Of a stretch of 64,000 nt of DNA, positions 28,651 through 37,159 are shown one piece after another. The translations under genes were made by a program, and so were the position numbers. The stretch comes from Channa striata. Lineage: Eukaryota > Chordata > Actinopteri > Anabantiformes > Channidae. The notes under the pieces are model-generated. The model was not told the origin of the DNA and made no database searches. It was given only the letters and a program-made list of their open reading frames with translations. Location: the NCBI GenBank assembly GCA_033026295.1, contig CM065186.1, positions 2,423,001 to 2,487,000 of the forward strand. The letters are read 5' to 3'. The stretch's first letter is position 1; every line of letters starts with the position of its first letter.

Positions 28651-29282
28651 TTAAACGGAGGCTGACGAGCACCGTGATGTGGGCTCCGACAACACAAACG
28701 TGTTACAGCAGAACTTTGTGATGCCGCGGGGCACAACTGCGGCGCGGTGACATTTAATTAGCCGCGATCCAGACACCTCAAATCGGCACATTACGTTGAC
28801 AGGGGTTAATCAGGGGTGTTAACAAATCGGGGGCGAAGCCTGTCAGCGGGCGGAGGCGCCTTCAGGGCTCGTCATGAGCAGGAGCTGCGTCCATCCGTCC
28901 GCGGCCCACCGCGGACAGGAAGTGGGCTGCTCACATGATCGCTACCGGCAGCACAGCAGCTTTTATTACGCGCCCCCGAGCGAAAAGTTGCCCACGAAAA
29001 GGAGCAAAAGCTGGCGATTTTTTTTCCTTTATTCATGCAAATGCACCACGTGAAGACATTTCTCCCGACGGTGCAAAAAGAAAAGAAAAAAAAAGAGCCA
29101 CATTTCCCTCCACGGACCGAGCCGCGTGCTTAGCGGGCTGCCCGGAGGAGGCACGTCCCGGTGTCTGTGCAGGCGACACCGAGGAGCAGACAGCCGTTAG
29201 CGGGGCATGCTAGCTGCCGCAGCAAGCGCCGTGTAACACCGTTGCTCTTCAACGCCGCCACCGGACGCCTGCACGGGCGCCA

Positions 29283-29377
29283 ATGGCGGACCCGACAGCA
29301 GCTCCGGACCGGCTAAAAACTGTCACATTCTCGCGCATCACGACCGCGGCCACGCGTGACGCATTCAAAGGCGCCCA
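29283..29377 (+). CDS. Possible short first coding exon, unknown gene
   Basis: An ATG in good context (GCGCCAATGG) opens a frame of 53 codons inside the CpG island. After about 32 codons it meets a consensus splice donor, CAG/GTGAAG. The predicted N-terminus begins MADPTAAPDRLKTVTFSRI and resembles no family I recognise. No second exon was found downstream. The frame could equally be chance in GC-rich DNA, where stop codons are rare, so treat it as a candidate only. Confidence 0.15.
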
Positions 29378-29474
29378 GGTGAAGGCAGCGCCGCCCGCCT
29401 CGGTGCCCGGACCCGGAGGCTCCGGCGCGGACGAATGTTGACGAGCCGTCAGTGACGAGCGGATGCTTGTACCT

Positions 29475-29870
29475 GAGACCTGTTGGCTCCTCCTCCCGGT
29501 CCCCGGGCTGCTGCTGCTGCTGCTGCTGCTGCTGCGGGTGGAAGTCGAGCCGCGCAGCTGCGCTCCTCCGCGGCGCTACTCTTTCCCAAAGTTTTCTGCC
29601 CAAACTCTCGACGCGTCCAAGCGGCGGCTCTCGTGAAGTTCGCCTCCCCTCCTCCTCCCCCCGCCGGGCAGAGCGGGACCAAAAAAAAAACCCGTCGAAG
29701 CGGCGAGCCGCGTTCACAGGGCACGCGGGTTTGGCACGGCTCGAGCTCCGGCAACCATTGCAGTCGCCCTCTCCGCCTGTGAAATCCAACACCAGCTCTG
29801 GCCCCGCCCCTTCGCTCGCGCGGGGCCCGGCCTCCGAACCGGTGGATGTCCGGCTGCCTCCAGATGTGCC
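29475..29870 (-). other. Possible untranslated first exon with (CAG)9
   Basis: On the minus strand a GC box at 29801-29810 precedes about 330 bp of GC-rich sequence that carries a (CAG)9 run (29508-29534) and ends at CTCAG/GTACAAG, a strong donor. The frame through it is open but composed of Arg, Ser, Gly and Gln runs, as expected for a GC-rich 5' leader rather than a protein. The transcription start is not determined. Confidence 0.3.
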
Positions 29871-29959
29871 CCGCTCCCAGCAGACAGACGCCGCTTATTG
29901 GGCCGGATTTTCCCGAACGGGTTTCATCTCTGCTCGTTTATTCACCAGCGTGCACAACT

Positions 29960-30817
29960 AATTCACCATCCTTCATCCACGGCCGGGGTTCTGAGTAATA
30001 TCTGTGCGTGTATGTATCTGGGTCTATTTTTAGTCTGGCAGCCAAACGGGGTTTTGTGTCGCAAAATATTCAACTGTGACTTCAAATTTGTTGGTGTTTC
30101 AAGCTTAATGTGTGATTATGTCATTTGCAATATTTAAAAAATAATGCCACCAAACACAAGTTTGCACAAGGGAGTGAACGCAGGGCCGTGCAATAAATCA
30201 AAATGTGTGGAACACAATTTCTGTTTTGCAAGAAAAGAGGGAGCAAAGTTTGACATTTAGGAGTGTGGAAAAGAATAATGCATTTATTATGCCACGTAAA
30301 TCTTGACTAGGATAAGACAAAAACACTTCCTTTTCAAGGGTTGTAACAGCCACATATGACAGGAGCCAGCTCTCATGTACGACTCGCCTATGCAGAAATA
30401 TCATTTTGCCCTAAATGATGACTTGTCAACAGCTGTAAATACTGCAGAAAGGTTTTTGTGGAAAAAATATTATCCTTCCAGTCTGTGTTTTTAGAATTAA
30501 TTCGAAACAATCAGGCCCTTCCTTCATTGCTTGACTCAGCCGAGGACAACATTAAATCCTCTAGAACATCCTCCGTCACACTGCGCTGGAGCAGCCACTT
30601 GTTTCTAACAGGCCATTCAGAGGGATTCTCTACCAGTAGCTTTAAAGCCAAATCAAACATATGTTTATAATTCTCACTTTTAAATGTAATAAGCCCTGTG
30701 GAGAGCACCCAAAAATCAATGGAATGATTGGAATGGTGGAACGATGATCCTTAAGAATATTAGTCTTTGTGTTGACAATGTTTCAGCAATGCAAGTAATT
30801 CGAGCATCTCAATATGT

Positions 30818-30854
<37 letters not shown>

Positions 30855-32025
30855 AAATGAAATGAGTAGTCAGAATAAGAGTTCTGCTGTGTGAATGTGT
30901 GTGCGGTGGAGTGCATCACGTTGTGTGTTTGCACGCGAGGGATTAGTGTGTCAGGGGAACGCACGGATCCTCTCATCCCCTCAGATGTGACTGCTGCACT
31001 CAATAGCTTTCTGTCCCGGAAAGCAAAGCTTTGTGACAAGTGGTAGACGTGAAGCCCGTTGTCCCGTGTGATTGGACAAAAGGCCACGAGACAGCTCGTG
31101 ACACACTTTGCCTCCACGTCACCTTCTCACTTGCTTTTCATCTTTTTTCAGGGAGCATTGACACTGCCACAAAGAGGGTTCGAGCGACAGTATTTCTCTT
31201 TCCATACTTGTGTTCCCTGCTGCCTTTAAGGCTTTCTCATATAAAGGCTGTGAGAGGCAGCATGTCAGTTGTCACACATCACCACACAAGTGAGGAATTC
31301 GCTGCCGGGGGGGGGGTTGGCTGTGACATGGGACGCACAGGCATGCAAGCAACCGTGGACTGAGGCAGTAGTGAAATGCTAAGAGTATGTACTGGTGCAA
31401 GTAGCTACTGTCATAACAGAATAGTTGAAGAGATGGAGCTGTCTTATTTCACTGGCTCCTGACAGGTGGAAGTGGAGCCCGGTATGTGTTTGTATAGCAC
31501 GTGTTCATGTAGACTGGATGGGCTCGCTCAACTTCGCTGTGGGGATTTGTAGCGTTGTGTTTCCTCTACAGAACATATCTCTATGTGAGATAGTAATTCC
31601 TCTGGGGTCTCCTTAGCCCAGCTGCATCCTCTGCTTGTAGCCAGTTTTAAACTGGAAGTTACTGGAGTGGAATCTTAATGGCTTTCCAGTCAGGAATAAC
31701 TCCCCGCTACTCCGAGAAACACACATACGTAGACGGAATTTCAGCATGTAGCGTGCAGCCATACGGGCGAAAGAGCGCTCGACGTGTGTTACGTGAGCGC
31801 TTTACGTGGACCCCCTTCACAGTGTGAGGCCTGGCAAAGTGGCTTTTAAGGCACATGCACTGGTTGAGTGTCTAGTATCAACCAACTTGGAATGATTTCT
31901 AAAAATCACCTTGTCCTCGTTCAGACACTGATTAGAGTGTGGATACGACAGGATCCGTTGGGTTACTAGAACATTTACTGCTGACTTACGATGGGAAAGC
32001 CTCGTAATGTGTCAAATGTTGTCAG
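29960..32025. other. Non-coding stretch with (TA)n
   Basis: No exon recognised. A pure (TA)n run of about 15 units lies near 30822-30851. The rest is ordinary intergenic or intronic sequence. Confidence 0.5.
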
Positions 32026-32029
32026 TGGG

Positions 32030-32670
32030 TGATGGTTCTGGATCGCAGGCCGGGCAGTTTAGCACCCGGACTCTGTTGTGCTTATGTGCAGAATGTGGTT
32101 TGGCAATGTGTTGCTGAAGTAAGCAAAGCCTTCCTTGAAAAAGATGCTGCCTGGATGGCAGCAAACGTTGCCTCAAAACCTGTATACAATCTATCAATCA
32201 CCACTAATGGAACCTTCACAGATGTGCAAGTTGCCCGCGTTGTGTGTGCTATTGCAACCCCGTTGCACAGAGGATGTGGTGTCCTTGATTCTGAAAAAGA
32301 GTTTCAAGTTTGAACTCATCAGACCACAGGACAATTTTCCACTTTGCCTCAGTCCATCTTAAATGAACTCGAGAACAGAGAAGACGACGGGGTTCTTGGT
32401 TTTTTAACTGTTTTTCTTCTCAGCATTACACAACTTTTCCAGTCTTTTGCTGTCCCTGCCTGACTTTTTTGAGATGTGTTGCAAGCATCCAATTCCAAAT
32501 GAGTCTAGTTTTATACAACTGATCAAATTCATTGTTTTCAACATTTCAAAATGCTTGTCTTTTTACTATTTACAAGTAAAACATCTGTTTAAAATGGTTT
32601 GCAAATCATTGCATTCTTGTCTCCTCACATTTTACCCAATGTCCCAGCTTTTCTGGAAACAGGGGTTGTA
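32030..32670. mobile_element. Degraded, internally deleted teleost DNA transposon
   Basis: This stretch matches, from memory of its consensus, a very abundant fish DNA transposon family, probably Tc1/mariner-like. Recognisable blocks are CTGGATGGCAGCA near 32151, TTCACAGATGTGCAAGTT near 32214, CAGACCACAGGACA near 32321, and the characteristic right end, with CAAATCATTGCATTC near 32602 and the terminus GGAAACAGGGGTTGTA at 32655-32670. The central several hundred bases are missing between about 32400 and 32430. I find no matching left terminal repeat. No transposase frame is left, so the copy is dead. Family assignment rests on recall; superfamily is less certain than repeat identity. Confidence 0.65.
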
Positions 32671-32679
32671 ATACAAATA

Positions 32680-34520
32680 TATACGAAAATTCCTCCATAT
32701 GAAATTATGTATATTTTCCAGATCATGTCTAACTATTTTATTATGAACAGTTGCACGAGTTTCCCCATTCCATCGTATAAAAAAGAGTCAAAAAGGAAAG
32801 GGAGGAAACTAATAACGTTCTGAGTCACCACATGTAAATATGTCTGAGCAGTGATGGAAGCATGGTGCTTAAATGGAGGTGGACCAGTGCAGGATCTTTT
32901 TCTTTCTGGACAGAGTCGGACTAGAATCCAAGTGTCTTTAAAAATGTTGAATATTCTCTTAATGTCACCATCTCTGGCAAGCAATGCATTACAAACACCC
33001 GGAGACGCTGTCCTCACTGTCCTCGCTGTCCTCACAGAGCTGTCCTAATCCTACGAATCCCTCCTATGAAAACTATAACATGGTTATTATGGAGAGTCTT
33101 GCTCATGTTTCCTTTTACAAGGCACCCGGTGAGCCCCCTAGCAGGTGCTCGGTTTCCACCGTCTAAACGCCGGGTGCCTATTTACTGTCCAGCGTGAAAG
33201 ACCAGCGCTATTTCCAAAGTGTGGTAACATTAACCAGCCCGATCAGTGCTCTGACCCCCAGCACAGGGCCACATACCACATGTTGCGGTGTGGTTCACAG
33301 CGTAACAGAGACACGGGACCCCTTCTACGTGTAGAGTGTCGCCCACACGCAAGAGAAACATTTCCACTCCTCCTAATGTCACAGTCGGGCATCCAACACA
33401 AGTGGGGCGACACGAGAGCCCCGGGGTCTGACGTCAGAGCATCCACGGTGTACAGTCGAAGATAATGTGAAATCTGGCATAAGAGAGGCCTGTGAGGGTG
33501 CCAAGGCTCGGCGGTCAATAGCCATCCACGGAGCCCCTTGACTTTTGATTCATCCAGCCGGCTGCTGCCTTTTTAAAGCCACATATTTATTTGGAACTCC
33601 CAGCAGCCAACCATTCATCATGCGCTCTGCAACTCCCCTTTATTAGCTTGTCAGCCATTGCAGGGTGTAATGTTGAAACCGTCGGGCAGCCACCACAGAA
33701 AGCGCTTCAAGGCAAGGCTGAAGGCTACAACGCCGGTCGTTATAGAAAAAAAAAACACTTTCTGGGTATAATAGGTGAACACTTTGCACCGTTGGAGTGG
33801 TCAAAAGCAGCTGGCCTGCCAGTAGCTGCATGTGCCACCCTGTTAATGAGGATGTCTGGACAGGCGTGTGGAAAGGTTGCATAGCTTTCACGTTGATTCA
33901 CTTTATGGCGCTAGGTTGTGAAGAATGAAGAAGAAATGGGTGAGGGGAAGAAAAAGAGAGCAGATGAGATCGTATCAGCCGCATGGAAACAGTTAGCCAA
34001 GCCCCAAAGCCTCCTTTGAACTGCAAATGGCTGTTAAGAAACAGCTTTCACTCAGAACACACTCAAAAAAAACATGCCACCAAACGTGCAGGAGGACACA
34101 GAAATGCAAAGCGTGCACACACACGCACACACACACACACACACGCACACACACACTTACTGCCACCACACACAGGCCTGCACCCCTGCAAACCCACCTA
34201 CATCCCCACCTAAAGTCACCTGCGACAGAGCAAACCTACTTTGCAATTTAATTTTCTCCTTCTCATTTTTTCCCCTCCTGGCAAAAAAAAAAGATGATTT
34301 TTCAAACCCCTGACAGCCGAGCCTTTCGCAGGATTTAGTCCATCTGAAAACATGTGGTAAGCCTTGTGGAATGTTTCAAATGATTCCCAGATGTGGGCCG
34401 CAGACAGGTTTAACCCATTCTCTTCCTGCTTTGCAGCAGGGAGGAGGTTTGGAGGAGGCCTTGCCGGGAAAAGGTCTGAACAATATCAAAAAATGTTTAT
34501 CCCTCTCTGTCGATTTCCGT
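32680..34520. other. Non-coding stretch with (CA)n
   Basis: No exon recognised. A palindromic CRE lies at 33429-33436. Compound (CA)n/(CG) runs lie near 34118-34156. The segment 33540-33680 is free of simple repeats and could be conserved. Confidence 0.45.
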
Positions 34521-34533
34521 TACTTTCGAAGCA

Positions 34534-34911
34534 TTAGGGCTCACCGAGCTGTGGCTTAATGTAATTTGCCATAAAGCTAAAAATGGAAGTTCTTTTATGC
34601 TGTATTACCCAAGAATAAAGAACGCGAGAGCGCTGCTTTTCCAGATGACTCAGCAATCGTGGGGACTTGACAAAGTTAAGGAAAACACCTTCAAGAGACT
34701 CGATCTGTTCTCCTGATATGGTTAACTGCCGAGCGTGTTGCTCAACAGACTCTTTTCCTGGCTTTTTTCCCCTGCGCAGCAACCTGCGACTAAGCAGAGC
34801 GTTTCTCACGTTTCTCAGCTGTGAAGCAACATGCAGCAAAGCACTTTGGGTCGGAGCCGTGCCAGCGCCGCGCGAAAGAAGCGCACGATTTAATGCTGCA
34901 GTCGTCGCCAT
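34534..34911 (-). CDS. Candidate 125-codon ORF, unknown protein, next to a CpG/YY1 promoter
   Basis: From an ATG in good context (ACAATGG) the minus strand stays open for 125 codons to a TAA at 34534. The frame is open for 312 codons in all, the longest non-repetitive frame in the left part, although its upstream half runs through a GA-rich tract and is not credible protein. The N-terminus is rich in Ala, Leu, Arg and Ser with no acidic residues for about 50 positions, as in many mitochondrial targeting peptides. The later part (residues about 60-105) has mixed composition with SGEQIESLEGVFLNF and a run of hydrophobic residues. I do not recognise the family. A donor-like CTCG/GTGAGC near 34545 would allow splicing instead of the TAA. 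It may be a first exon, a small gene or chance. Confidence 0.22.
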   Translation of the reverse strand: MATTAALNRALLSRGAGTAPTQSALLHVASQLRNVRNALLSRRLLRRGKKPGKESVEQHARQLTISGEQIESLEGVFLNFVKSPRLLSHLEKQRSRVLYSWVIQHKRTSIFSFMANYIKPQLGEP

Positions 34912-35010
34912 TGTCTGTGTGCTATACGACGCAGGGCCCAAAAACGACACCGCTGCTGCAGCTACTCGCCCAAAGATGGCGGTTTCGAGGAGACTGGGAG
35001 GGAAGTAAGG
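34840..35010. promoter_or_regulatory. CpG-rich patch with YY1-type motif, possible bidirectional promoter
   Basis: Roughly 17 CpGs fall in about 150 bp, against a CpG-poor background. AAAGATGGCGG at 34973-34983 matches the YY1 promoter motif that often overlaps a start codon just downstream of transcription starts. Two start codons point away from each other, at 34911 (minus) and 34976 (plus), about 64 bp apart, as in compact bidirectional promoters. No TATA box is seen. Confidence 0.4.
34976..35004 (+). CDS. Possible tiny first coding exon at YY1 motif, unknown gene
   Basis: The ATG inside AAAGATGGCGG starts MAVSRRLGG and after nine codons plus two bases meets GGAA/GTAAGG, a near-consensus donor. 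A start codon embedded in a YY1 site and followed by a short first exon is a common vertebrate gene layout. If the donor is not used, the frame ends two bases later at TAA. No downstream exon could be identified, so this is only a lead. Confidence 0.2.
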
Positions 35011-35870
35011 GAATAAGCCAGGGAGAGAGCGAGCCGCTTGATGTCCTCTGAGCAACAAACTCAAGTGAACCCGTTCCCCGCTCTCGCTCTCTATCTCCCG
35101 CTCCGTCGCTCCCTCCCTCCCTCCCTCCCTCCGCCCTTTAGTCTCTCTCTGCCTCTTCCCTCTGTGTGTACATCCCCCGCTCTCAGCAGCCCAGCCAACT
35201 GTGCAGCAGTTGTCCAACATGCCCATCAGTCTGCCAGCCAGCATGTTGGTCTGAGTCCCATTACGCACTATCATACCAGACAGAAAGGGTACATGCAGAA
35301 AACTGATAGAATTGCCATAAAACTGAGGGCAGAGGAGAGTGGCGGGCAGTCGCTGTGGCAGCAAGTTGGCGAGCAAGCGTGAGGAAAGAAAGGCAGCTCT
35401 TAGCAGGACACCACGGGCCATGTGAGGCCAGAGCAGGCTGGGAAAGATTGTTAGTGCTTTGAGCCTCCACATGTGAATGCCGCAAAACTCCCTCTCCCTT
35501 TTTTTTTCTTCGCCTCCCTAAGGAAAGACCAATGTTTTAAGAGAAGCGCAAACTACTGCCAACTCTAAATTCTGCTTTTTTATTTCTGAAAGGGAATTTC
35601 TTAGCCACGCTGATGCAAGCAGCTCGATGCTCTGTCACTCCGGTCGCCCATTAAGACGCAGCAAGTTTTTAAGGCCTGGGACCACGTCCAGGAGAGATTA
35701 GGCCCAACGGGAACTATAGGGCCGGACTTGTGTGTCTTTCATTTCCACCTCTTCCAATCAAATATCCGCTTCTCGTCTTATCGTCTTAAGAATGCAGAAT
35801 ATGCAGAAGAAAACACTCAACACTAAGTGCAAAAAAATAACCCCTTAATTGCTGTCAATTAAGTTCAAAA
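35010..35870. other. Non-coding stretch with (CTCC)n
   Basis: A (CTCC)n tetranucleotide tract lies near 35110-35132 inside a C/T-rich segment (35070-35170). There is no exon apart from the candidates listed at its left border. Confidence 0.5.
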
Positions 35871-35879
35871 GTTAAGTTC

Positions 35880-36265
35880 AGGAAATAGTTTGATATTAGG
35901 GGAAATCGATTTTGTGCAGAGATTGTGGAAAGATCGACATCGCGTGTGCTCATTCGCTGTGAGGGCAGGGCTCAAACAGTGTGCTTAGCTTAGCACAACG
36001 AGAAGAAACAATCATTTTTAATATACTTTGATTTATTTGTTTTATCAATGCATGATTAATTCACTTGCCGTCACTGTGATTCTACTATGAATCAGCAGAG
36101 ACTCCAGGGAGTCGCTGCCATAAACTACAAGTTGTCATTTTTACATCTTTGTTTGTGCAGTTTAAACAAACATGATACATCATGTTACTTACTGAACTTT
36201 GGAGGTGCCGAGAGCCGGATTTCTGTCTCAGAAAGGTCCAGGCTTCATGCTATGCTAAGCTAAAA
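35880..36265. repeat. Degraded teleost interspersed repeat (SINE-like or non-autonomous)
   Basis: Two blocks resemble a common fish repeat known from many genomes. The block at about 36092-36262 runs CAGAGACTCCAGGGAGTC, ACTACAAGTTGTCATTTTTAC, TTAAACAAACATGATA, then CATGCTATGCTAAGCTAA, in the order of the family read backwards. The block at 35880-36005 contains GGGGAAAT, CATTCGCTGTGAG and GTGCTTAGCTTAGCACAA, which fits the same family in the forward direction. The two halves facing each other suggest a rearranged or nested copy. Identification is from memory of the consensus. Confidence 0.5.
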
Positions 36266-36660
36266 GCCCGTTTCCACCAAACGAATTCTTCCATCCAAAG
36301 CCAAAAAGTGCCCGGTTGGACGGGTGGAACTTTTAGGAGGTTCCGGACTTACTGGGACCAGGTCTGTGGTGCCGAACATTGTTGGCTGCTTAAATGGCAT
36401 GCAGGAATTTCACCTGCCCTAACGTTTGGCCTGGTTGCCATGAATATGAACAGTTTTCAGGAGCAATGCACCGATGATGAAGGTCAGGCCTTGTTGTCTG
36501 TTTATTTCAGGAGACAGTAAAATGGATTCGAGACAATGTCGCTATCATGACATAAATAGACAATGACTGTTCCACTTCATCTTACACGGGCTTTATAAAA
36601 CTCACAGTTCACTCAAAGACGGCTTTTAACCCAGGGGCGGTTCCTGGTCTCCAGTTCCTA
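36266..36660. mobile_element. Possible non-autonomous DNA element with inverted ends
   Basis: The left end has CCCGTTTCCACCAAACGAATT, followed by GGAACTTTTAGGAGGTTCCGGAC and GGGACCAGGTC. The right side has GGGGCGGTTCCTGGTCTCCAGTTCCT in the opposite sense. This resembles fish MITE-like elements built around GGAACTTT and ACCAGGTCC blocks. It carries no transposase and the ends are diverged. Confidence 0.3.
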
Positions 36661-36699
36661 ACACTTCCAAACCCTCTTCTGGTTTTAGTTTTGTGTCTC

Positions 36700-36970
36700 C
36701 CACAGAGACGTGGGAATAGCATCTTTTCATGTAACATTTGGCAACAAAGAAAATCTGCATGTTTCCCCAACTGTGTTTTAATTAATGAAAGTCAAAATGT
36801 TTTCTGCACCTAATGTCACGTCGCGCAACGAGAACGAGACATTCTTCCCCAACTAACCACCTGGCAGCCTCCGCAGGCGCATAAGGTTACGTTCAGGCCT
36901 CTGCCTCCCACTGCGTCTTCCATTTTGGATCATCAGGGTGCCAGTCACCAACATGTTCTCCTTCCCATCA
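36700..36970. other. Non-coding stretch
   Basis: Nothing recognised; ordinary composition. Confidence 0.45.
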
Positions 36971-36974
36971 TCTC

Positions 36975-37155
36975 ATCAGAGGAAACCCAGAGAGTATGTC
37001 CCTTTAATTAGACCGCCCGTGAAAATAATGGTGCATTAATGACATTTCTATGGGGGCCAATGAGCTGGAACAACAGAGGAAAGACTAAATCACAAATCAA
37101 TTCCAACAAATGTAATTAAGGCTTAATTAGCCTCCAGGGTGTCACTAGAATGCCA
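36975..37155. promoter_or_regulatory. Candidate conserved element with paired homeodomain sites
   Basis: An AT-rich, repeat-free segment with TTTAATTAGA, GCATTAATGAC and a perfect 17-bp palindrome at 37113-37129, TAATTAAG-G-CTTAATTA, made of two TAATTA cores in opposite orientation. This is the arrangement bound by paired-class or LIM homeodomain dimers. There is no reading frame. I infer an enhancer-like function. Confidence 0.4.
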
Positions 37156-37159
37156 TGGA

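Larger units (their letters stand above)
28700..29950. promoter_or_regulatory. CpG island, probable TATA-less promoter
   Basis: The most CpG-dense stretch of the left 59 kb. It has a consensus GC box (Sp1 type, GCCCCGCCCC) at 29801-29810, inverted and direct CCAAT cores, and a (CTG)9 run at 29508-29534. Such islands mark promoters of vertebrate genes. On the minus strand, sequence from about 29.85 kb runs to a strong splice donor, CTCAG/GTACAAG, with the exon's last base near 29475. This fits an untranslated first exon of a gene whose coding exons lie to the left, perhaps outside the window. On the plus strand there is a competing short coding first exon (see 29283-29377). RARA, the expected neighbour of gjd3, has a GC-rich promoter and long first intron in other vertebrates, but nothing here proves that identity. 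Confidence 0.6.

Noticed and set aside
29313..29792. 159-codon and 101-codon minus-strand frames in the CpG island
   Set aside because: Composition is Arg/Ser/Gly with a Gln run from (CAG)9, as expected for GC-rich leader DNA with few stops.
34912..35472. Upstream half of the 312-codon minus-strand frame
   Set aside because: It crosses a GA-rich tract and low-complexity Arg/Glu sequence and lies upstream of the best start and of the promoter-like patch. Only the last 125 codons are kept as a candidate.
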